Assembly: GCF_009834185.1 (NCBI RefSeq)
Contig: NZ_CP047173.1
Coordinates: 868,001-932,000 of the forward strand
Reading direction: 5' to 3'
DNA from: Rathayibacter sp. VKM Ac-2760
Lineage (GTDB): Bacteria; Actinomycetota; Actinomycetes; Actinomycetales; Microbacteriaceae
DNA length: 64,000 nucleotides
Part shown: piece after piece, positions 57,607 through 64,000 of the stretch
Layout: every line of letters begins with the position of its first letter
Position numbering within the stretch: position 1 is the first letter of the stretch
Notes under the pieces: generated by a model
What the model saw: only the letters and a program-made list of their open reading frames with translations
Told to the model about the DNA's origin: nothing
Databases searched by the model: none
Program-made: the position numbers and the translations under genes

Positions 57607-58587
57607 GTGCGCGACGACGGCCTGATCGCGGCGCTGCACCGCGGGCGCCCGCGGACGATCGAGGACGCGGCCGAGCTCACGCACCTCGACCCCGCCGAGG
57701 TGCGGGCCGGCGTCGAGCGGCTCCGCGGCGAGGGCCTGCTCGCCGGCGAGGGCGACGTGATCGACTACGTGCCGCCCGCCGACTGGGCGGCGCGCGCGGT
57801 GTCGCAGCACGCGGCGACCGCCGGAAGTGCGCTGGACGGGATCGCGAGCATCGTCGGCGATCTGCAGGCGCTGCTCGGAGCGTGGTCGGTCGGCGCCTCC
57901 GCCGACGACCTCGTGCCGACGCTGCTGCGGCACGGCCCGCACGCCTCGGAGGACCTCTGGTTCGACCTCGTCCGCCGCGACTCCGGCACCCTGATGGCCG
58001 TGCTGCCCGACGTCGCGCGCTTCCTCGACCCGCCGACCGAGCGGGCCGTCCGCTTCGGTCGGGCGCTGGCCGCCAAGGACCGGGTCCGCGTCATCATCCC
58101 GGCGGAGGGTGTGCACGATCCCCGCGTGATCGCGCGGATCGAGGCGTATCAGCAGGCGGGAGTGGAGTACCGCCTGCTCGAGACGATGCCGAGCTGGTTC
58201 TGGATCGACGGCGACTACCTGGCCGTGCCATTCGAGCGCGGGGAGGCCCGGCCGACGAGCGTGCTCGGGCTGCACCACGCGGCGCTCGCGGGTCTCGTGA
58301 CCACCTGCTTCGAGGAGCTGTGGCGGCAGGCGACGCCGTTCGGCGCGACGGATAAGCCGTGGACGCCGCTGCTGCGGCTGATGCAGCAGGGCGTCACCCT
58401 CGAGACGGCGTCGCACAAGCTGGGGATCAATCCGCGCACCGGCCGGCGCCGGGTGTCGGCGGCGATGGAGCACTACGGCGTCTCGACGCTGTTCGCCCTC
58501 GGGGCGGCCTGGTCGGCCGAGGGCGGTCGGGCCGCGTCGAGCGGGCCGGCGGACGAGGAGGCCCGCGGCGCCGGCCCGAGCTCGTGA
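57607..58587 (+). CDS. Helix-turn-helix transcriptional regulator, TrmB/LuxR-like
   Basis: Regulator of 326 residues. The N-terminal winged helix (DDGLIAALHRGRPRTIEDAA, HLDPAEVRAGVERLRGEGLL) resembles TrmB-type domains. The middle (LVRRDSGTLMAVLPDVARFL to SWFWIDGDYLAVPFERGEA) resembles the phospholipase-D-like effector domain of TrmB relatives. The C-terminus carries a second helix-turn-helix, LLRLMQQGVTLETASHKLGI followed by NPRTGRRRVSAAMEHYGVST, of LuxR type. Proteins with this layout are common in actinobacteria and sense unknown ligands. GGGGGAG lies just before the GTG at 57607. It is convergent with the beta-galactosidase operon and does not share a promoter with it, so control of that operon is not implied. 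Confidence 0.88.
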   Translation: MRDDGLIAALHRGRPRTIEDAAELTHLDPAEVRAGVERLRGEGLLAGEGDVIDYVPPADWAARAVSQHAATAGSALDGIASIVGDLQALLGAWSVGASADDLVPTLLRHGPHASEDLWFDLVRRDSGTLMAVLPDVARFLDPPTERAVRFGRALAAKDRVRVIIPAEGVHDPRVIARIEAYQQAGVEYRLLETMPSWFWIDGDYLAVPFERGEARPTSVLGLHHAALAGLVTTCFEELWRQATPFGATDKPWTPLLRLMQQGVTLETASHKLGINPRTGRRRVSAAMEHYGVSTLFALGAAWSAEGGRAASSGPADEEARGAGPSS

Positions 58588-58758
58588 CGGCCAGGAGCCC
58601 GGACCGGTGTCCGACCGCTCGGGGGTGTTCGGGTCACCCCGGGCGGCCGGTCCTGGCCGACCAGGGTGTCTCCAGTGTCCCCAGAGTGACGACTCGCGGG
58701 CAAGACCCGGTAGCGGACACGTCCGGAAGCGGACACGTGCGGGGGAGCTCGCCTGGGG

Positions 58759-58844
58759 GATCTCGATACGCCCGCTGCGCGGGCTACTCGATCAGCGAGG
58801 ACGCCCCTGCTGGTCGAGTAGCCCGCAGGGCGTATCGAGACCCA
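58759..58844. repeat. Inverted pair of dispersed intergenic elements
   Basis: Two copies of the dispersed element face each other (about 58759-58796 inverted, 58808-58844 direct, the latter with a 3-base deletion in the central dyad). They fill the gap between the convergent HTH regulator and beta-galactosidase genes and could fold into one long hairpin that acts as a bidirectional terminator. Confidence 0.7.
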
Positions 58845-58857
58845 CCCCGCCGCGCGG

Positions 58858-61800
58858 TCAGCCGATCGCGCTGAAGCGCAGCACGATGCTGCGCGCCTGG
58901 GGTCGGAGCTGGAAGTCGGGCCAGACGTCCGGGCCGCAGGCGCGCGAGCCGAGGCCGTGCTGAACGGCGTCGATCGTGAGCACCGAGCGGGTCGAGGTGG
59001 GCAGCTCGTGCGGGTGGCCCGCGGCCGTCAGCTCGTGCGCCGTGTGGCGAGCGAGCGTGAAGCCGGGGAGCCGGCCGTGCAGATCGGCGGCGGCCTCGAT
59101 GCGGAGCCGGGCGGCGCCGCCCTCGAGGAGGATCAGCTCGCGGACGGCGCTGCGGTGACCGTTCTCCTGCGGCCGCGCGTACTCCGTCTTCAGCTCGTCG
59201 ATCCCCGCGGAGAAGCGGCCGACCCGGGTGGCGCGGAGGCTGTCGGGGTACGACTCGCGCGGCCCGGTGCCGAACCACTCGGCGCCGTCGATCGACGCGG
59301 GCAGGTCGAGCCGGATGCCGAGGCGTGGCCAGACCGAACCCCAGCCGCGGGTCGGCACGAGGTCGACGCGCAGCACGACCGCGTCGCCGTCGGCGTGCCA
59401 GTGCTCGTCGACGAGGAGTGCGGCCTCGAGGTCGGCGGCCGACCAGCGGGTGCGCCGGCGGACGCCCGCCGAGGTGTCGACGGACTCGAGCCGGCCGACC
59501 AGCCGGTCGAGTCCCGCCGCCCGCCAGACCGAGGCGGAGGAGGGGGCGGGGACGCCGTTGCCGTTCCCCGCGAACGGGTCGCCGAGCGTATACGCGGGGA
59601 AGCCGTCGCCCTCGTCGTTGTCGGTCGGCGCACGCCAGAGCTCGGCACGCGGTCCGTCGACCGGCAGGCCGGCCAGCGCGGTCAGGCGCCCGTGACGGAA
59701 GCTCGCGAGCCCGACGGTGCCCTCGACGGCCGCGCCGCCGCGGGCCGAGCGCGCCCACGCGGGGATCGCGGTGGGAGCGGAGAGGCGGCGCTGACCCGTG
59801 GACAGCACGTGCCCCTCCTCCGCCCAGGCGGTGCCCGAGGCGAGCACCGCGTCGACCGTCAGCCAGGCCTCGCCGCCGGTCGGCACATCGGCCGTCGGGA
59901 GCTCCAGGCGGGCGGAGTCGCCCGCCGCGATCGAGGGAGCGTCGAGCACTCCCTCCGCGGTGACCCGGCCGTCGAGCTCGATCCGCCAGGCGAAGCGCAG
60001 GTCGGCGGTCGAGGCGTCGTGCCGGCGGTTCTCCACGAGGACCGCGTCGGCCCCGACGGTGACCCGGACGGGCGCGACGATCTGCTTCCACTCGAACAGG
60101 CCGGGGCTCGGCGTGCCGTCGGAGAGGACCATGCCGTCCATCACGAAGTTCGCGTCGTGCACGACCTCGCCGAAGTCGCCGCCGTAGGCGTAGTACTCGA
60201 CGCCCTCGGGCGTGCGCGCCCGGATCCCGTGGTCGCGCCACTCCCAGACGAAGCCGCCGTGCAGCCGCGGGTAGCGGTCGACGAGGTCCTCGTACTGGTC
60301 GATCGCGCCGGGGCCGTTGCCCATCGCGTGCACGTACTCGCAGAGCAGGAACGGCTTCGAGCGCTGCCGGGCCGACTCGCCCGCCGTGCAGCCGAGGAGC
60401 GGCGTGCGCGAGTCGTCGCGGCCGATCTGCTCCGTCTCGGGGATCGAGGAGTACATCCGCGAGTAGACGTCGGTGTACGCGCCGGTGTAGTCGCCCTCGT
60501 AGTGGACGGGGCGCTCGGGGTCGCGGCCGTGCACCCAGGAGGACATCGCCGCGAGGTTCGCGCCGGTGCCCGCCTCGTTGCCGAGCGACCAGATCACGAT
60601 GCTCGGGTGGTTCTTGTCGCGCTCGACGGTGCGCTCGATCCGGTCGAGGTACGCCTTGCGCCAGGCCGGATCGTCGCTCGGGTTGCCGACCCAGCCCTGG
60701 CGCTCGAAGCCGTGCGTCTCGAGGTCGCACTCGAGGATCACCCAGAAGCCCAGCTCGTCGGCGAGGTCGAGCAGCCGCGGGTGCGGCGGGTAGTGGCTGG
60801 TGCGGATCGCGTTGACGTTGAATCGCTTCATCATCGCCAGGTCCGCGCGCGCGAAGTCCTCGTCGAAGGCGCGCCCGCGATCGGGGTGCGTCTCGTGCCG
60901 GTTGACGCCGTGGAAGACGACGCGCTCGCCGTTGACCAGGAAGCGGTCGCCGCGGATCTCGACGGTGCGGAAGCCGAGGCGGAGCGAGACCGACTCGCCG
61001 GCGGCGGCGATCTCGGCGTCGTAGAGGCGGGGCGACTCCGCCGACCACGGCTCGACGGCCGGGACCTCGATCGGAGCGACCTCCGCCGCGGACGCCCAGA
61101 CCGTCTCGATCCCGAGCTCGGGGACCCGCAGCGTGACCGGGAAGGCGGCGTCGCCCGCGGTCAGCTCTGTCTCGATCCGGCCCGCACCCGCGGCGAAGGA
61201 GGAGCGGACGAACACGTCCTCGACGCCGCCGACCGGGCGCGCGAGCAGGTGCACGGAGCGGAAGATCCCCGGCAGCCACCACTGGTCCTGGTCCTCGACG
61301 TAGCTGGCCGCCGACCACTGGTGCACGCGGACGACGACGAGGTTCTCGCCGGGCCGCACCACCTCGGTGACGTCGAACTCCTGCGCGAGGCGGCTGCCGG
61401 AGCCGATGCCGATCTCGACGCCGTTGACCCAGACGCGGTAGCGCGACTCCACGCCGTCGAACCGCAGCACGACCGCCTCGGCGCCGGCGAACGACTCCGG
61501 GAGCTCGAAGGTGCGGCGGTGGTCGCCGGTCGGATTCTCGTCCGGCACGAAGGGCGGCTCGGTCGCGAAGGGGAACTGCACGTTGGTGTAGGCGGGGCGC
61601 CCGTAGCGCCCGTCGCCCTGGAGGACCCAGTGCGACGGGACCGGCAGCAGGTCCCAGCCGGAGTCGTCGAAGGACTCGGCCCCGACGTCGTCCACCCCCT
61701 CGCCCTCGGGCAGCGCGTCGACGCCGCCGAGCGTCCCCGGTGCGGCGGGGAGCAGGCGGAAGCGCCACTCGCCGTCGAGCGAGAGCGCCGGAGCATCGGA

Positions 61801-61887
61801 GTGCAGCCATGCGCGGGCCGCGCGGCGCCGGCCGGTGCCGGGGCCGGTGTCGGCGAGGTAGTGGGAGGACGTCGGGGCGAGGGTCAC
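58858..61887 (-). CDS. lacZ: GH2 beta-galactosidase, LacZ type
   Basis: Cytoplasmic retaining beta-galactosidase of 1009 residues, close to the E. coli LacZ length and domain order. The jelly-roll (FDDSGWDLLPVPSHWVLQGD) precedes the barrel with FHGVNRHETHPDRGRAFDED and NAIRTSHYPPHPRLLDLADE. The acid/base is Glu438 in WSLGNEAGTGANL and the nucleophile is Glu517 in LLCEYVHAMGNGPGAIDQYE. HGGFVWEWRDHGI and the C-terminal beta-gal small-chain domain (GVRRRTRWSAADLEAALLVD) follow. It should cleave lactose or plant beta-galactosides brought in by the permeases upstream. Its GTG start overlaps the stop of the second permease (GTGA), so translation is coupled. It is the last gene of the operon. Confidence 0.96.
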   Translation of the reverse strand: MTLAPTSSHYLADTGPGTGRRRAARAWLHSDAPALSLDGEWRFRLLPAAPGTLGGVDALPEGEGVDDVGAESFDDSGWDLLPVPSHWVLQGDGRYGRPAYTNVQFPFATEPPFVPDENPTGDHRRTFELPESFAGAEAVVLRFDGVESRYRVWVNGVEIGIGSGSRLAQEFDVTEVVRPGENLVVVRVHQWSAASYVEDQDQWWLPGIFRSVHLLARPVGGVEDVFVRSSFAAGAGRIETELTAGDAAFPVTLRVPELGIETVWASAAEVAPIEVPAVEPWSAESPRLYDAEIAAAGESVSLRLGFRTVEIRGDRFLVNGERVVFHGVNRHETHPDRGRAFDEDFARADLAMMKRFNVNAIRTSHYPPHPRLLDLADELGFWVILECDLETHGFERQGWVGNPSDDPAWRKAYLDRIERTVERDKNHPSIVIWSLGNEAGTGANLAAMSSWVHGRDPERPVHYEGDYTGAYTDVYSRMYSSIPETEQIGRDDSRTPLLGCTAGESARQRSKPFLLCEYVHAMGNGPGAIDQYEDLVDRYPRLHGGFVWEWRDHGIRARTPEGVEYYAYGGDFGEVVHDANFVMDGMVLSDGTPSPGLFEWKQIVAPVRVTVGADAVLVENRRHDASTADLRFAWRIELDGRVTAEGVLDAPSIAAGDSARLELPTADVPTGGEAWLTVDAVLASGTAWAEEGHVLSTGQRRLSAPTAIPAWARSARGGAAVEGTVGLASFRHGRLTALAGLPVDGPRAELWRAPTDNDEGDGFPAYTLGDPFAGNGNGVPAPSSASVWRAAGLDRLVGRLESVDTSAGVRRRTRWSAADLEAALLVDEHWHADGDAVVLRVDLVPTRGWGSVWPRLGIRLDLPASIDGAEWFGTGPRESYPDSLRATRVGRFSAGIDELKTEYARPQENGHRSAVRELILLEGGAARLRIEAAADLHGRLPGFTLARHTAHELTAAGHPHELPTSTRSVLTIDAVQHGLGSRACGPDVWPDFQLRPQARSIVLRFSAIG

Positions 61888-62825
61888 TTCACGGATCCTT
61901 CGGTCAGGCCGCCGCGCCAGAAGCGCTGCAGCACGATCATGGCGATGGCGAGCGGGATGATCGACAGCAGGACGCCGCCGGTCGTGAGCTCGTAGAACTC
62001 GGGCAGCCGGTCCACCTGGCTGAGCCAGTTGTTCAGGCCGAGGGTGATCGGGAAGAGCTCGGTGTCCGAGAGCATCACGAGCGGCAGGAAGTAGTTGTTC
62101 CAGATCCCGACCAGCTGGAAGAGGAACACGGTCACGAGCGCCGGCGTGAGGATCCGCAGCCCGAGGGTGTGGAAGATCCGCAGCTCGCTCGCGCCGTCGA
62201 TCCTGGCGGCCTCGATGATCGCGGTGTCGACCGTCGCCTGCGCGTAGATCCGGCAGAGGAACAGGCCGAACGGCGAGACCAGCGAGGGGATCAGCACGCT
62301 CCAGTAGGTGTTCGCGATGCCCATCTGGCTGAAGAGCAGGAACAGCGGGAGCGCGGTCGCCGTGCCCGGGACGAGGACGCCCGCGAGGATGGTGCCGAAG
62401 ACCAGCTTGCTGCCCTTGAACTCGTACTTCGCCAGGGCGTAGCCGCCCGCCGCCGCGATGTAGGTCGCGAGCAGCGCGCCGACTCCGGCGTAGAGCACCG
62501 AGTTGAGGAACCAGCGGACGAAGATGCCGCCGTCGTAGGTGAGCACCTGCCCGAGGTTGTCCCAGAGCGCGAACGTCGGCGCGAACCAGAAGCCGTAGGT
62601 GGCGAAGAGGTCCTCGGTGGTCTTCGTCGCGGCGACGACCACCCAGTAGACGGGGATGAGGAAGTAGACCGCGACGATCATGAGGATCGCGGTGACGATG
62701 ATCGTCGAGGCCTTGTTGCGCCCGGCCGAGCGATCGGGGCCGCGGCCCGCCTTCACGGGGCGTTCGGCGGTCACGATCCCGGTCGTCGTCGGGGCCTCTG
62801 CGGTGGCGCGCTCCGTCGTGCTCAT
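61884..62825 (-). CDS. Carbohydrate ABC transporter permease, MalG type (lacZ operon)
   Basis: Permease subunit of 313 residues with six predicted helices after a polar N-terminus of about 38 residues. The first helix is ASTIIVTAILMIVAVYFLIP. The EAA loop for ATPase docking is EAARIDGASELRIFHTLGLR near residues 208-228. The C-terminus (IVLQRFWRGGLTEGSVK) is the usual MalG ending. The ATG at 62825 overlaps the stop of the first permease, and its own stop overlaps the lacZ start. It forms a CUT1-type sugar channel with the preceding gene product. A beta-galactoside substrate is inferred from lacZ. As in the first importer, no ATPase gene is present in the visible operon. Confidence 0.95.
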   Translation of the reverse strand: MSTTERATAEAPTTTGIVTAERPVKAGRGPDRSAGRNKASTIIVTAILMIVAVYFLIPVYWVVVAATKTTEDLFATYGFWFAPTFALWDNLGQVLTYDGGIFVRWFLNSVLYAGVGALLATYIAAAGGYALAKYEFKGSKLVFGTILAGVLVPGTATALPLFLLFSQMGIANTYWSVLIPSLVSPFGLFLCRIYAQATVDTAIIEAARIDGASELRIFHTLGLRILTPALVTVFLFQLVGIWNNYFLPLVMLSDTELFPITLGLNNWLSQVDRLPEFYELTTGGVLLSIIPLAIAMIVLQRFWRGGLTEGSVK

Positions 62826-63775
62826 GAGGACTTCCTGTTCGAGATCGAGAGGAACGTGAAGGAGAGGATGAACGCGACGAGCGCGATCAGCACGGCCTGG
62901 GCCGCGGCGACGTTGTAGTCGTTGTAGGCGAAGGCGGTGGTGTACGCGCTGAGGTTCGGCGTGTACTGGCTGTCGATCGCCGGCGCGACCGTCTTCAGCA
63001 CCTGCGCCTCGGCGAAGAGCTGGAGCGTGCCGATGATCGAGAAGATCGTCGTCAGCACCAGGGCCGGGCGGATCAGCGGCAGCTGGATGCTGCGCGCGAC
63101 GCGCCAGGTGGAGGCTCCGTCGACCTTCGCGGCCTCGTAGAGCTCGACCGGGATCGACTTCAGCTGAGCGACGATGATCAGCATGTTGTAGCCGGTGTAG
63201 CTCCAGAGCGAGATGTTCGCGATCGACCAGAGCACCGAGTTCGCGCCGAGGAAGTCGGGTTCGAGGCCGACCACGTTCGCCGCATCGATGATCGGGCTGA
63301 GCCCGGGCACGTAGAGGAACGACCAGAGGATGGTCGCGATCACCCCGGGGACGCCGTAGGGAAGGAAGTAGGCGGCGCGGAAGAAGCCGGGGAACCGCGC
63401 GGAGGCGGACTCGAGCATCAGCGCGAGCACCGTGCAGAGCGCGATCATGATCGGGACCTGGACGATGCCGAAGAGGAACATCCGCCCGATCGAGGCGATG
63501 AAGTTGCCGTCGGCGAGCGCCTGCGCGTAGTTGTCGAAGCCGGCGAAGCCGCTGGTGACTCCGGCCTCGCCGAAGAGGCCCGAGCGGGTCACCCTGGTGA
63601 AGCTCGAGCCGATGGCGACGACGATCGGGATGATGAAGGTGAGGACGAAGAGCGCCAGGAACGGCGCGAGCAGGATCCACGGGGCGCGGCCCACCGGGCC
63701 GCTGCGCTTCGTGCCGCGCGGGGTGCGGCTGGTGGCCGCGACCGCGGCGGCGGCGGGGGAGGTCGTGGTGGTCAT
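62822..63775 (-). CDS. Carbohydrate ABC transporter permease, MalF type (lacZ operon)
   Basis: Permease subunit of 317 residues. After an Ala/Thr-rich cytoplasmic start the first helix is APWILLAPFLALFVLTFIIP. GFAGFDNYAQALADGNFIAS is the periplasmic loop typical of MalF proteins, and the EAA loop lies at YEAAKVDGASTWRVARSIQL (about 217-237). The ATG at 63775 overlaps the stop of the binding-protein gene (ATGA), and its stop overlaps the start of the second permease. The chain binding protein-MalF-MalG-LacZ is therefore one translationally coupled unit. The substrate is inferred from the beta-galactosidase. A longer upstream frame overlaps the binding-protein gene and is not used. Confidence 0.95.
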   Translation of the reverse strand: MTTTTSPAAAAVAATSRTPRGTKRSGPVGRAPWILLAPFLALFVLTFIIPIVVAIGSSFTRVTRSGLFGEAGVTSGFAGFDNYAQALADGNFIASIGRMFLFGIVQVPIMIALCTVLALMLESASARFPGFFRAAYFLPYGVPGVIATILWSFLYVPGLSPIIDAANVVGLEPDFLGANSVLWSIANISLWSYTGYNMLIIVAQLKSIPVELYEAAKVDGASTWRVARSIQLPLIRPALVLTTIFSIIGTLQLFAEAQVLKTVAPAIDSQYTPNLSAYTTAFAYNDYNVAAAQAVLIALVAFILSFTFLSISNRKSS

Positions 63776-64000
63776 GCGGAGGCCTTCCTGATGCTGAGGC
63801 CCTTGTTCTGGAAGACCGTGATGATCTGCTGCTCGGCCTGCGCGACGGCGTCGACGAGCGAGAGCCCGGACGCCTTCTTGCGGAAGCCGTCGCTGAGGAT
63901 GTTGAACGACTGCTGCGTGACCGGCCACCAGGACCAGTCCGGGTTCTGCTCCGTCGCGGCGGGGACGAAGACGTCCTCGTTGTAGTTCTGGCCGCTGAAG
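63772..64000 (-). CDS. Carbohydrate ABC transporter substrate-binding protein, C-terminal part
   Basis: The last 76 codons of a binding protein; the gene continues beyond the window end. The visible part reads FSGQNYNEDVFVPAATEQNP, then WSWWPVTQQSFNILSDGFRK and EQQIITVFQNKGLSIRKASA to the stop. This is the helical C-terminus of a family 1 extracellular solute-binding protein (aromatic-rich turn, then a helix with QAEQQI). Its stop overlaps the ATG of the MalF-type permease, which fixes its place as first visible gene of the lacZ operon. It would deliver a beta-galactoside or related oligosaccharide to the two permeases. No start is inside the window. Confidence 0.85.
   Translation of the reverse strand, partial: FSGQNYNEDVFVPAATEQNPDWSWWPVTQQSFNILSDGFRKKASGLSLVDAVAQAEQQIITVFQNKGLSIRKASA

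Noticed and set aside
54933..57680. Minus-strand frame of 915 codons
   Set aside because: Covers bS22, the glutaredoxin-like gene and the surface protein in antisense; low-complexity Gly/Arg sequence only.
58957..61995. Open frame of 1012 codons on the plus strand
   Set aside because: Antisense to lacZ, whose active-site motifs are all intact; composition is typical of a GC-driven shadow.

Overview
The window comes from a high-GC actinobacterium, most likely a member of the Microbacteriaceae (Rathayibacter/Clavibacter/Curtobacterium group; the genus is inference). The basis is almost exclusive G or C at third codon positions, GTG starts, several leaderless promoters (TANNNT about 6 nt before ATG), the 32-residue actinobacterial small-subunit protein bS22, and a dispersed intergenic element (GGTCGAGTAGCCCGCG...TATCGAGACC). 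No tRNA, rRNA or CRISPR array was seen.

Layout. (1) 1-10001: one tightly coupled plus-strand operon for a sugar acid or galactoside: binding protein (cut by the window edge), two permeases, D-glucarate dehydratase, an unrecognised 422-residue protein, a KDPG-type aldolase, tartronate semialdehyde reductase, a GH36 alpha-galactosidase and a BadF/NAGK-type kinase. (2) 10051-29704: an accessory segment bracketed by two direct copies, about 97% identical, of a VOC-family gene. It holds a membrane-embedded alpha/beta hydrolase, remnants of a conjugative element (TraD/TraG C-terminus and a DUF4913 gene broken by a stop codon), and a glycoside-degradation regulon. That regulon comprises GH2-GH3-GH1 on the minus strand, a divergent MFS transporter, a GH78 alpha-L-rhamnosidase and a LacI-type repressor. 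Three perfect TTGACGCGCGTCAA palindromes sit in its promoter regions and tie it together. An SDR oxidoreductase closes the segment. (3) 29738-35932: ferritin-like protein, EamA exporter, GAF regulator with aldehyde dehydrogenase and DUF779 protein, and a DUF4396 membrane protein behind a CsoR-type copper box. (4) 36000-57533: mostly core functions: ECF sigma factor with a membrane partner, two tandem PASTA-containing bifunctional penicillin-binding proteins, cysK-cysE, photolyase, MarR regulator, a receiver-less winged-helix regulator, upp, tadA, an amidotransferase, a CDF transporter, proC, trkA-trkH, an ArsR-type regulator, bS22, a glutaredoxin-like protein and a cell-surface protein. (5) 57607-64000: an HTH regulator, then a minus-strand lactose/beta-galactoside operon (binding protein cut by the window end, two permeases, GH2 beta-galactosidase).

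The window therefore describes a plant-associated-style saprophyte with three carbohydrate loci. Two are ABC importers without their own ATPase, and one is an MFS importer with a dedicated LacI operator set. The best candidates for new biology are the unknown protein inside the glucarate operon, the duplicated-VOC boundary of the 19-kb segment, the alpha/beta hydrolase with membrane insertions, a possible 33-residue leaderless protein with a CxxC motif (48350-48451), and probable CTG starts for one penicillin-binding protein and for cysE.
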